Assembly: GCF_037646705.1 (NCBI RefSeq)
Contig: NZ_JBBHER010000002.1
Span: forward strand, 310,001 to 374,000
DNA: 64,000 bases
From: Pikeienuella litoralis
GTDB taxonomy: Bacteria > Pseudomonadota > Alphaproteobacteria > Rhodobacterales > Rhodobacteraceae
Direction of reading: 5' to 3'
Of this stretch, positions 9,322 through 16,923 are shown one piece after another (positions within the stretch are counted from its first letter, which is position 1; the number at the start of each line of letters is the position of its first letter). The notes below the pieces were generated by a model that made no database searches, was not told where the DNA came from, and saw only the letters and a program-made list of their open reading frames with translations. The translations under genes and the position numbers were made by a program.

Positions 9322-10155
9322 TCATATCGGAAGCCCCTGGCCCCGCCGGCGGCGCTCCGCCGTCTTGATCTCGATCATCAACTCGTAGCTCGCGATCATC
9401 CGGCAATAGGTGTAGCCGGCCCATCCGTCGAGAAATCCGCCGCGCAGCAGATACATGTAGACGAAGCGCAGGGTCGGGCGGAACGGCAGCCGCGCGGCGA
9501 TCGCCTTGACGCAGGCGCGCCGGTCCGCCTGATCGCGCGAGACGAGGCCCGCCCACGCGATCCGCGGGCGCCGCCCCCGTTCCAGCGCCAGCTTCGCCTC
9601 CACCGAGGAATAGCGGTTATGCTTGTCGTACCAGGCGCTCAGCCCCTTGTTGAAGCTGTAGTGAATGAAATGCGCCTTCAGGCGGCCGGTGGGCCGGTCG
9701 CTCACGCAGCGGGCGTGGATCATCCGTTCATAACGCACGAGGTCGGGCCGGACCATGCGCGTGATCCATGTCGGATAGAGCGAGCTGCGCCGAATCCAGC
9801 GGCCCATGAACATGTTCTTGTAGCGCGCCTGAAACATCGCCTCCCGGCGGGTCGGATCGGCCGCGAGCGCCAGCATCTCCTCGCGAAGATCGTCCGGCGT
9901 CACTTCGTCCGCGTCGGGCGTGTAGACCCAGGGATGCCGGAACTCGATCTCCTTCAGGCCATACATCCGCTGCTGAAATTCGGTGTCATAGGCGCGCTGG
10001 ACCACGCGCGCGCCGGCGGCGCGGGCGATCTCGACGGTGCGGTCGGCGCTGTAGGAGTCAAGCACCACGATATCGTCGCACCACTTGAGGGACTCGAGGC
10101 ACCGGCCGAGATTCTCCTCCTCGTTCAGAGTCATGATCAGCGTCGAGATGCTCAT
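9322..10155 (-). CDS. Glycosyltransferase family 2
   Basis: 277-aa GT-A glycosyltransferase. The N-terminus MSISTLIMTLNEEENLGRCL and VVLDSYSADRT are classical GT2. The DAD at residues 81-83 (in YTPDADEVTPDD) is the metal/nucleotide-sugar binding DXD. The C-terminal half resembles the WaaE/KdtX-like subgroup that adds sugars to membrane-linked glycans, with FIHYSFNKGLSAWYDKHNRYS. The start is chosen at the GT2 consensus beginning and overlaps the preceding WecA-like gene by four bases. The long open frame upstream of it is antisense-type noise. Confidence 0.87.
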   Translation of the reverse strand: MSISTLIMTLNEEENLGRCLESLKWCDDIVVLDSYSADRTVEIARAAGARVVQRAYDTEFQQRMYGLKEIEFRHPWVYTPDADEVTPDDLREEMLALAADPTRREAMFQARYKNMFMGRWIRRSSLYPTWITRMVRPDLVRYERMIHARCVSDRPTGRLKAHFIHYSFNKGLSAWYDKHNRYSSVEAKLALERGRRPRIAWAGLVSRDQADRRACVKAIAARLPFRPTLRFVYMYLLRGGFLDGWAGYTYCRMIASYELMIEIKTAERRRRGQGLPI

Positions 10156-11282
10156 GGCCGGTTCCTCTGGGGCGTCAACGCGCCTTCGTCGCGCGAAGCC
10201 GGATTCGCGCCATGGAGCCGCGCCGCCCCGATCTGCGCGAGACGCGCGGAAAGCCGCGCGCGGGTCTCGGGCCGGGCGGCGCGCACGACCAGGCAATGGG
10301 CCGCGATCGGCGCGCCAAGCGCCGCGATCATCGCCGCCGCGGAGGCGCCGTAGAGGACGCCGAGATATCCGACGGCGCCGCAGACGCAGGACGCCGCCGC
10401 GATCAGAGCGGTCGTCAGGGCGGGGGAGAGCCCGAAATCCAGCAGAAGATGATGAAGGTGGCGCCGGTCTCCCGCGAAGGGGCTGCGATGCGCGGCGATC
10501 CGGCGCACCACAAGGCTGCCCATGTCGATCAACGGCGCCGCGACGAGCCAGATCAGAGCGGGCAGATGCGCCCCGCCCGGGCGGGAGGCGAGGGCGAGGA
10601 TCAGGCAGGCGAAGGTCGCGCCGAGCGCCGTGCTGCCGGCGTCGCCGAGGAACACCGCCGCGCGGGCGCGCCAGGGATGGCGGAGATTGAAGACCAGGAA
10701 CCCCGCGGTCGCGGCCATCGCGACCTCCGCGTCGCTGGCGACGCCGGCGTCGCCCGTGACGCGGGCGATCTCGACGAGCCAGAACAATCCCGCCAGCGTC
10801 ACGGCGCCGGCCAATCCGTCGACGCCGTCGATGAGATTGAAGCTGTTGACGACTCCGACCGTGAAAAGGAGGCTGATCGCCGCGCCGGAGGCCAGAACGG
10901 CCCATCCGGCGTTCGTGGAGAACTCTCCCAGATTCGGGAGCGCGTAGCGGGTCGAGAGCATCAGCGCCGCGGCCGCCGCGAACTGCGCCCCGAGCCGGAC
11001 CCGCGGCGACAGGGCGCGCCGGTCGTCCAGCGCGCCGAGGGCGGCGATGGCCGCCACCCAGGCGCAGGCGACCGGCGGAGAGGCGATCGAGCCGAGGGCC
11101 GCCGCGACGGCCAGCGCCGCCGCGATCGCCAGCCCGCCGCAACTCGGCGTCGTCACGTCGTGGAGCTTGATCGCCCCCGGCGCGTCGAGAAGGCCGAAGC
11201 GCGGCGCGAGCGGCCGAAGAAGCTGAATCGCGACCACGGTGACGAGAAAGACATTCAGAAGGATGGTCAGCTGAATATTCAT
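10152..11282 (-). CDS. WecA/MraY-family undecaprenyl-phosphate sugar-1-phosphate transferase
   Basis: 376-aa polytopic membrane enzyme predicted to start repeat-unit synthesis by moving a HexNAc-1-phosphate from its UDP-sugar to undecaprenyl phosphate at the inner face of the cytoplasmic membrane. Family signatures are present in order: DD at residues 86-87, NSFNLIDGVDG at 146-156, FLGDAGS at 211-217 and the HLHH box at 275-278. About ten membrane spans are visible. Start MNIQLTILLN is chosen because a GGGGGA lies just upstream and the protein begins directly with a transmembrane helix. The 60-residue tail after the last helix is hydrophilic. First gene of a minus-strand run with the GT2, polymerase candidate and acetyltransferase. 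Confidence 0.9.
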   Translation of the reverse strand: MNIQLTILLNVFLVTVVAIQLLRPLAPRFGLLDAPGAIKLHDVTTPSCGGLAIAAALAVAAALGSIASPPVACAWVAAIAALGALDDRRALSPRVRLGAQFAAAAALMLSTRYALPNLGEFSTNAGWAVLASGAAISLLFTVGVVNSFNLIDGVDGLAGAVTLAGLFWLVEIARVTGDAGVASDAEVAMAATAGFLVFNLRHPWRARAAVFLGDAGSTALGATFACLILALASRPGGAHLPALIWLVAAPLIDMGSLVVRRIAAHRSPFAGDRRHLHHLLLDFGLSPALTTALIAAASCVCGAVGYLGVLYGASAAAMIAALGAPIAAHCLVVRAARPETRARLSARLAQIGAARLHGANPASRDEGALTPQRNRP

Positions 11283-11736
11283 GATCCCCCATCGTCGCGG
11301 AACCGATCGCCAGCTTCGTCGCCCGGCGGGCGCGCCTCGCTTCAGATCGCCGGCGGGCCCAGGAGATCCGCGCCGACAGGGCGAGACTGGCCCGGCGCCG
11401 TGAGAGTCGGCGCCCATCAATTCGTGCGATTGGCGTGGAGCGATGGCCGCGCGCATCCGCCATGCGCGGCGCGGCTCATCCAATCGGGCGCCGCGCTCGT
11501 CAGAATGGGTGATCGCGGAGGCCCCGCCTCACCCGATCAGCCAGTCCTCCCGGCCAGGGGCGCGAAGAGGGCGGGGCGGGGAGACGGGGAGGGGGGCGAG
11601 GCCGATCCTGCGGGCGGGGAAAATCCCGCCGCGCGCGCGGCGCAAAGCGGACGCCGCGCTGAAGGCGGCGCCGCGCCGGGCCGCCTTCCGATGCGCCGAC
11701 GGGCGAAGACCGGGCGCATCTCTTACGTCAGGTCTC
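11283..11736. other. Gene-free spacer between the polysaccharide and catabolic regions
   Basis: About 450 GC-rich bases with no convincing gene. It must contain the promoter of the minus-strand WecA-like operon and the end of the minus-strand SucCD-like operon, although that operon ends at 11737 without an evident intrinsic terminator. A small hairpin (GGCGGG, loop GAAAAT, CCCGCC) lies at 11613-11630 but has no T-tract. Short open frames here consist of Arg/Pro/Ala and look like composition noise. Confidence 0.5.
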
Positions 11737-12627
11737 TCAGGTCACGTCGGCGATGATCTTCGGCGCTTCGTCGAGCGATGAGATCACATGCGCGCCGGCC
11801 TCCTTCAGCAGGCGGCGCTTGGCGGTCGCGGTGTCGGCCTCTCCGGCGATCATCGCCGCGACATGGCCGAAGCTGCGGCCCGCCGGATAGTTCTCCTGGA
11901 ACGCCCCGGCGATCAGCGCCAGCACCGGCTTGCGGATCGCGCCGCTCCTGATCGCTTCGGCGACCTCGGCCTCGTTATCGGTGCCGGGCTCGCCATAGAC
12001 GATCATCGCGTCGGTCTCGGGGTCCGCCTCGAACAGGCCGAGATATTCGCGCATCGAGCGGCCCGTGGTGCGGTCGCCGCCCATCGACACCGCGGTCGAG
12101 ACGCCCAATCCGGCCCGGGTCAGCGCCCAGGAGATCTCCGCCGACATGCCGCCCGAGCGCGAGACGACGCCGATCCGCCCGCGCCGGTAGATCGCGTCCG
12201 GGTCGGCGCCGCCGATGCCGCCGATCTTGCATTTCCCGGGCGAGATCACGCCATTGGTGTTGAAGCCGACCAGCCATGCGTCGGCCGCGCGCGCCGCCGC
12301 CACCGCCTGAGCGGCGTCGTGCCGGGGCAGGTTCTCGGTCGTCGCGAGCAACACCTTGCACCCGGCGTCGACCGCTTCGAACACCGCGTCCCGCACGCCG
12401 CCCGCCGGAACGTAGAGCACGGCGGCGTCCGCCCCGGTCTCCGCGACCGCGCGGCGCACCGTGTCGAACACGGGAACCCCGTAGACATCCTCGCCGCCGC
12501 GCCCGGGCGTGACCCCAGCGACGATCTTCACGCCGTAATCGAGGCAGAGCTTCGTGTCGAACCGCCCCTGATTCCCGGTGATTCCCTGCACGACGACCCG
12601 TGTCGTCTCGTCGATCAAAATGCTCAT
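11737..12627 (-). CDS. SucD-like acyl-CoA ligase alpha subunit
   Basis: 296-aa CoA-binding/phospho-histidine subunit of a nucleotide-dependent acid-CoA ligase (succinyl-CoA synthetase family). The CoA-binding Rossmann motif VVVQGITGNQGRFDTKLCLD is near the N-terminus, and GFNTNGVISPGKCKIGGIGG and GVVSRSGGMSAEISWALT follow. The active-site histidine is in FGHVAAM (about H255). Start MSILID has GGGAGG seven bases upstream and overlaps the beta-subunit gene by four bases. The pair lies in an operon with a biotin carboxylase and a carboxyltransferase rather than TCA-cycle genes, so a substrate other than succinate (malate, another hydroxy- or methyl-dicarboxylate) is likely. Confidence 0.85.
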   Translation of the reverse strand: MSILIDETTRVVVQGITGNQGRFDTKLCLDYGVKIVAGVTPGRGGEDVYGVPVFDTVRRAVAETGADAAVLYVPAGGVRDAVFEAVDAGCKVLLATTENLPRHDAAQAVAAARAADAWLVGFNTNGVISPGKCKIGGIGGADPDAIYRRGRIGVVSRSGGMSAEISWALTRAGLGVSTAVSMGGDRTTGRSMREYLGLFEADPETDAMIVYGEPGTDNEAEVAEAIRSGAIRKPVLALIAGAFQENYPAGRSFGHVAAMIAGEADTATAKRRLLKEAGAHVISSLDEAPKIIADVT

Positions 12628-13808
12628 CGCGTCGCCTCCCGCACCGCGTTCACCACCGCGCGGCATCCATCCTCCAGCGACGCCCCCGCCGGCAGGTAAT
12701 ATGCGCCGGGGATCGTCGCGACGATCTCGCGCGCCTCCGCTTCCGCCGGCCCGAACAGGCGCAGCACGATGGGGAAGCGGCGCGCGTCGATTCCATTGCG
12801 CTCGACCGAGATCTTGAGCGCCTTCGCCACCTGATCGCAGGGCGCCATCTGGAGGTAGTTGTAGCCGATCAGAAGCCCCCGCGACCGCGGATTGGTGAAG
12901 ACCCCGTCCAGCACCGCCTCCATCTTCTCGGTGCCGGGCGCCGGGCTGACGTCCGAGTGGTTCGCGGGCCGCCCGCCCATGGCGACGATCATGTCGTGCT
13001 GCAACAGCCCGGCGCCGCCGCCGGCGACCAGAAGGCCGATGTCGCCGTCGAGTTCGGTGTAGCGCGAATTGGCGCCGGGATAGGCGCGGTTCGCCGCCTC
13101 GACCGCGGCCTCGCGCGGGTTCGCGGAGGGCTCGGGCCGCCCGTCCGCCGCGACGCCGCGCTGGCGATGAAGGGCGAAATCGTCGATCTCCATCATCGCG
13201 CCGACCAGTGAGGGCGCGCCCTTGGCGTCGAGCGTCAGCGGGTTGATCTCCATCATCACCGCGTCGAGCGCGACGAAGGCCTCGTAAAGCTCGGCGGTCA
13301 GCCGGCCGACGGCCGCGAGCTCGCGCCCGCTCAATCCGGCCTCGATCCAGCAGTCGATCGCGTCCCAGGGTTTCAGCCCGCGGAGAGGATCGATCTCCTT
13401 CACCACCACGCGCTCGGGGCGCTCGGCGTGGACCGACTCGATATCGACGCCCCCCTCGCAGGAGATGACGAGCCGCGGCGTCCGATCCCCGAAGGCGAAG
13501 CTGAGATAGAACTCCCGCGCGATCTCGGCGCGCCGCTCCACATAAACCCGGGCGATCTTCCCGCCCATCGCCTCCGCGCCGATCATCGCGCCGGCGGCCT
13601 CCGCCGCCTCTTCGGCGGTCTCGGTCAGGCGCACGAGCCCGGCCTTGCCGCGCCTCCCGGTGGGGATCAGCGCCTTGACCGCGACCTCGCCGCCGAGAGC
13701 CCGCGCCGCCGCCGCCGCTTCTTCCGCGCTCGCCGCGGCGGAGCCCTCGGGTACGGGAAGCCCGCGCTCCTTCAGCAGCGCCTTGGCCAGATCTTCGGTC
13801 AGTTTCAT
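12624..13808 (-). CDS. SucC-like acyl-CoA ligase beta subunit (ATP-grasp)
   Basis: 394-aa ATP-grasp subunit partner of the preceding SucD-like protein, matching SucC (about 388 aa) in length. Family landmarks are the MKLTEDLAKALLKERGLPVP opening, the MMEINPLTLD metal-binding segment and the glycine-rich LLVAGGGAGL. The usual SucC loop KAQVHAGGRGKAGGV is replaced by a divergent KALIPTGRRGKAGLV (residues 45-59). This is closer to the RRGK-x-GL loop of ATP-citrate lyase/citryl-CoA synthetase, so substrate or nucleotide preference may differ from succinyl-CoA synthetase. Located 45 bases after the biotin carboxylase gene in the same operon. Confidence 0.82.
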   Translation of the reverse strand: MKLTEDLAKALLKERGLPVPEGSAAASAEEAAAAARALGGEVAVKALIPTGRRGKAGLVRLTETAEEAAEAAGAMIGAEAMGGKIARVYVERRAEIAREFYLSFAFGDRTPRLVISCEGGVDIESVHAERPERVVVKEIDPLRGLKPWDAIDCWIEAGLSGRELAAVGRLTAELYEAFVALDAVMMEINPLTLDAKGAPSLVGAMMEIDDFALHRQRGVAADGRPEPSANPREAAVEAANRAYPGANSRYTELDGDIGLLVAGGGAGLLQHDMIVAMGGRPANHSDVSPAPGTEKMEAVLDGVFTNPRSRGLLIGYNYLQMAPCDQVAKALKISVERNGIDARRFPIVLRLFGPAEAEAREIVATIPGAYYLPAGASLEDGCRAVVNAVREATR

Positions 13809-13853
13809 GTCCGCTCCATCGTCACTTTCCCCCGCCGCGAGACGCGGGCCCGT

Positions 13854-15212
13854 TCAGGCCGTGAGGTCCTTGCGCCGCGCGTCGACATAGCCGGTCCAGA
13901 CCTCGCCGCGCCGGAACTCGCCGTCGTCGAGCACCGCGATCAGGAAATCGCGATTGGTCACCAGCCCCTCGATCCGCGTCGCGCGGAGCGCCGCCGCCGC
14001 GCGGTCGAGCGCCGCGGCGCGATCCTCGCCCCAGGCCGAGATCTTGGCGATCATCGGGTCGTAATAGGGCGTGATCGCCGCGCCCTGGCGCACGCCGGTG
14101 TCGATCCGGACCCCCTCCATGTCCGCCGGCGTCTCGAACACGTCGAGCGCGCCCGGCGCCGGGAGGAACATCTTCTTCGGGTTCTCGGCGTAGAGCCGGC
14201 ACTCGACCGCGACGCCCCGGCGCGTCACCGCGCTCAGCTCCGCCTCGAGGTCTTCGCCCGCCGCGTGGCGGATCTGCATGCCGACGAGATCGACCCCGCA
14301 GATCATCTCGGTGACCGGATGCTCCACCTGGATGCGGGTGTTCATCTCCAGGAAATAGAACTCCCCGGAGTCCGCATCGACGATGAACTCCACCGTGCCG
14401 GCGCCGCTGTAGCGCTCGGCCGCGGCCAGCGCGCGGGCGCATTCCGCCATCCGGGCGGTGATCTCGGGGGCGAGGCCGGGGGCCGGGCTCTCCTCGATCA
14501 CCTTCTGGAACCGGCGCTGCGTCGAGCAGTCGCGCTCGAAAAGATGGAACGCGCGCCCGTCGCCGAGGCCGAAGACCTGGATCTCGACATGGCGGGCGCG
14601 GGGCACGAAGCGCTCCAGATAGACCGCGCCGTCGCCGAAGCTCCGCGCCGCCATCTCCTGCGTCGACTCCACGGTCTTCGCCAGTTTGTCCGGCCCGTCC
14701 ACCCGGCGCATGCCGATGCCGCCGCCGCCGGCCGAGGCCTTGACGAGCAGCGGATAGCCGACCGCCGCCGCCGCGTCCTCCAGCTTTCCGGCGTCGTCCG
14801 GCCCGAACCGGTCGGAGCCCGGCAGCACCGGCACGCCGGCGGCGCGGGCGAGGGCGCGGGCGCGCTCCTTGTCGCCCATGTCGTCGATGGATTTGGGGCT
14901 CGGCCCGATCCAGATCAGCCCGGCGTCCCCGACCCGCTTCGCGAAGGCCGCGCTCTCGGCGAGAAAGCCGTAGCCGGGATGGATCGCGTCCGCCCCGGTC
15001 GCCGCGGCGGCCTCGAGGATGGCGTCGGCGCGCAGGTAGCTCTGCGCCGCGGGGGCGGGGCCGATATGGACGGCCTCGTCCGCCTCCGCGACATGGAGCG
15101 AGTCGGTGTCCGCGTCCGAATGGACGGCCACGGTCTTCAGCCCCAGCCCATGCGCGGCGCGGCCGATGCGGCAGGCGATTTCGCCGCGATTGGCGATCAG
15201 TATCTTTTTCAT
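13854..15212 (-). CDS. Biotin carboxylase subunit of an acyl-CoA carboxylase
   Basis: 452-aa AccC-type biotin carboxylase: carboxylates biotin on a carrier protein with ATP and bicarbonate. It begins with MKKILIANRGEIACRI, has the ATP-grasp loop SAGGGGIGMRRV and the active-site segment EMNTRIQVEHPVTE, and ends without a biotin-carrier domain, so the carrier must be a separate polypeptide (the 73-aa protein at 18499). Located 14 bases after the carboxyltransferase gene and followed by the SucC/SucD-like pair, all probably one transcript. Housekeeping accC would normally sit with accB, so this copy belongs to a dedicated carboxylase. Confidence 0.92.
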   Translation of the reverse strand: MKKILIANRGEIACRIGRAAHGLGLKTVAVHSDADTDSLHVAEADEAVHIGPAPAAQSYLRADAILEAAAATGADAIHPGYGFLAESAAFAKRVGDAGLIWIGPSPKSIDDMGDKERARALARAAGVPVLPGSDRFGPDDAGKLEDAAAAVGYPLLVKASAGGGGIGMRRVDGPDKLAKTVESTQEMAARSFGDGAVYLERFVPRARHVEIQVFGLGDGRAFHLFERDCSTQRRFQKVIEESPAPGLAPEITARMAECARALAAAERYSGAGTVEFIVDADSGEFYFLEMNTRIQVEHPVTEMICGVDLVGMQIRHAAGEDLEAELSAVTRRGVAVECRLYAENPKKMFLPAPGALDVFETPADMEGVRIDTGVRQGAAITPYYDPMIAKISAWGEDRAAALDRAAAALRATRIEGLVTNRDFLIAVLDDGEFRRGEVWTGYVDARRKDLTA

Positions 15213-15226
15213 GCGATGTTCCCGGA

Positions 15227-16783
15227 TCAGAGGCGGATGGTGCGGCCCTTGACGCCGACCTGCTCGGGCAGAATGCGCCAGGCGTCGTCGAGCCAGTCGT
15301 TCAGCATCGCCCGCGTCCGGCGCGGGTCGATGATGTCCGGGACCTTGAAGCGCTCGGCGGTCAGGAACGGCGATTCGAGATGGTCGTAATACGCCTCGAG
15401 CTCCTCCAGCCGCGCCTGACGCTCCTCGTCCGACAGCGCCGCCAGCTCCGCCTTGTAGGCCGCCTCGACGCCGCCGCTGATCGGGATCGAGCCCCAGCGC
15501 GCCGACGGCCACGCGTAATGCAGGTTGATCCCCTGCAGGCGGCCATAGGCGGTGCCCGCCAGCCCGTAGAGCCGGCGCACGACGATGGCGCACCACGGCA
15601 CGCGGCTCTGCTCGATGGCGGAGACGACGCGGACCGAGCCTTTCACCGTCCCCATCTTCTCGGCCTCCGGCCCGACGATCGTGCCGGGCTGGTCGACGAA
15701 GTTGACGATCGGAAGATGGAACGTGTCGCAGATGTCGATGAAGGATTCCATCTTCTCCGCCGCCGCGCGGGTCAGGCCGCCGCCGTAATGCATCGGATCG
15801 TTGGCGATCACGCCGACGGGGCGTCCGCCGAGGCGGGCGAAGCAGGTGATGATCGAGCGCCCGAAGCGCGGCGCGGTCTCCAGCACCGACCCCTTGTCGA
15901 CCACCAGCTCGATGAGCCGCCGCATCTTGTAGACCCGCCGCCGCTCGCGCGGGATGATCGACAGAAGCTCCTCCTCCGCGCGGTCCACCGGGTCGTCGCA
16001 CTCGATCACCGGCGGCGTCTCGAAGACGCTGGACGGCATGTAGGAGAGGAACCGCCGCGCGAGCGAAAGCGCCTCCTCCTCGTCCTTCGCCTCGTTGTTG
16101 ATCACGCCGCTGGCGCGGGTGTGGATCTCGGAGCCGCCGAGATCCTCCTTGTGGACCTTGATCCCCATGCCGCGCTCGACCACCGGCGGGCCGCCCGCGA
16201 AGACCTGCGAGGTGCCCTTCACCATGATCGAGAAATGCGCGCAGGCCGCCTTCAGCGCGCCGAGCCCGGCGCAGGGGCCGAGCGCCAGCGCGACGACCGG
16301 GATATAGCCGAGCGTCGAGGCCATCAGCCATGTCGGATAGCCCGGAATCTTGGTCGAGCCCTGCTGCTCGACGAGCCGGACCGAGCCGCCCGCGCTCTCC
16401 ACCAGCCGGATCAGCGGCATCCGCATCTCCAGCGCGTAATTCTCGGCGTAGATCCATTTCTCCGAGATCGTCGCCTCGGAGGAGCCGCCCCGGATCGTGT
16501 AGTCGTCGCCGTCGATGGCCACCTTGCGCCCGCCGATCTTCGCGGTGCCGATCACCGCGTTGGCGGGGCGCACCGACACGAGATTGTGATTCTCGTCATA
16601 GGTCGCCTTGCCGCTCATCGCGCCGATCTCGCGGAAGGAGCCTTCGTCGGCGATCAGCGCGATCCGCTCGCGGACCGTGAGCCGTCCGGAGGCGTGCTGG
16701 CGATCCACCGCTTCCTTGCCGCCAAGCGCGCGCGCCATCTCGTTCCGGCGCTCGATCTGATCAACTTCTGGCTTCCAGCTCAT
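15227..16783 (-). CDS. Acyl-CoA carboxylase carboxyltransferase subunit, copy 1
   Basis: 518-aa full-length (PccB/MmdA-type) carboxyltransferase with N- and C-terminal crotonase-fold halves. It moves CO2 between carboxybiotin and an acyl-CoA. Recognisable segments are RLTVRERIALIADEGSFREIG, the acyl-CoA/biotin loop GGSEIHTRASGV, FVDQPGTIVGPEAEKMG and YAWPSARWGSIPISGGVEA. Start MSWKPEV has AAGGAG nine bases upstream. First gene of a minus operon with biotin carboxylase and SucCD-like genes, divergent from a second carboxyltransferase across 140 bases carrying the operator palindrome. Substrate (propionyl-, methylcrotonyl-, other) cannot be assigned, and the enzyme might also run as a decarboxylase. 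Confidence 0.88.
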   Translation of the reverse strand: MSWKPEVDQIERRNEMARALGGKEAVDRQHASGRLTVRERIALIADEGSFREIGAMSGKATYDENHNLVSVRPANAVIGTAKIGGRKVAIDGDDYTIRGGSSEATISEKWIYAENYALEMRMPLIRLVESAGGSVRLVEQQGSTKIPGYPTWLMASTLGYIPVVALALGPCAGLGALKAACAHFSIMVKGTSQVFAGGPPVVERGMGIKVHKEDLGGSEIHTRASGVINNEAKDEEEALSLARRFLSYMPSSVFETPPVIECDDPVDRAEEELLSIIPRERRRVYKMRRLIELVVDKGSVLETAPRFGRSIITCFARLGGRPVGVIANDPMHYGGGLTRAAAEKMESFIDICDTFHLPIVNFVDQPGTIVGPEAEKMGTVKGSVRVVSAIEQSRVPWCAIVVRRLYGLAGTAYGRLQGINLHYAWPSARWGSIPISGGVEAAYKAELAALSDEERQARLEELEAYYDHLESPFLTAERFKVPDIIDPRRTRAMLNDWLDDAWRILPEQVGVKGRTIRL

Positions 16784-16853
16784 CGGCGACGTCTCCTTGT
16801 AATCTGTTCCTTGCCGGGGCGGGTTTCTCCCGACGCCGGGGCACCCTAACACC

Positions 16854-16867
16854 GAATGTTGACATTA
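16854..16867 (+). promoter_or_regulatory. Operator/promoter palindrome, site 1
   Basis: GAATGTTGACATTA contains the inverted repeat AATGT-TG-ACATT (16855-16866). It includes TTGACA (16859-16864), a perfect -35 hexamer oriented toward the carboxyltransferase at 16924, with the ATG 59 bases after the hexamer; a weak -10 (GTTGAT) is 17 bases downstream. The same 12-mer occurs at 25558 and, inverted, at 36402. A two-base-spaced palindrome of this size fits a GntR/FCD-type dimer, and a gene for such a regulator lies at 18793. Binding is inferred. Confidence 0.7.
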
Positions 16868-16923
16868 CGAATACTTTTGGAGTTGATGGTCTGGCAAGCC
16901 CAAAGAGCGATCGAAGGTGAAGG

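Noticed and set aside
11537..11719. 60-codon minus-strand frame in the spacer before the SucD-like gene
   Set aside because: Consists almost only of Arg, Pro, Ala and Ser, as expected from random high-GC sequence, and lacks a ribosome-binding site.
11737..13808. TCA-cycle succinyl-CoA synthetase (sucCD)
   Set aside because: Family membership is clear, but the neighbours are a biotin carboxylase and carboxyltransferase, not mdh or sucAB, and the beta-subunit loop is divergent, so the housekeeping symbols were not assigned.
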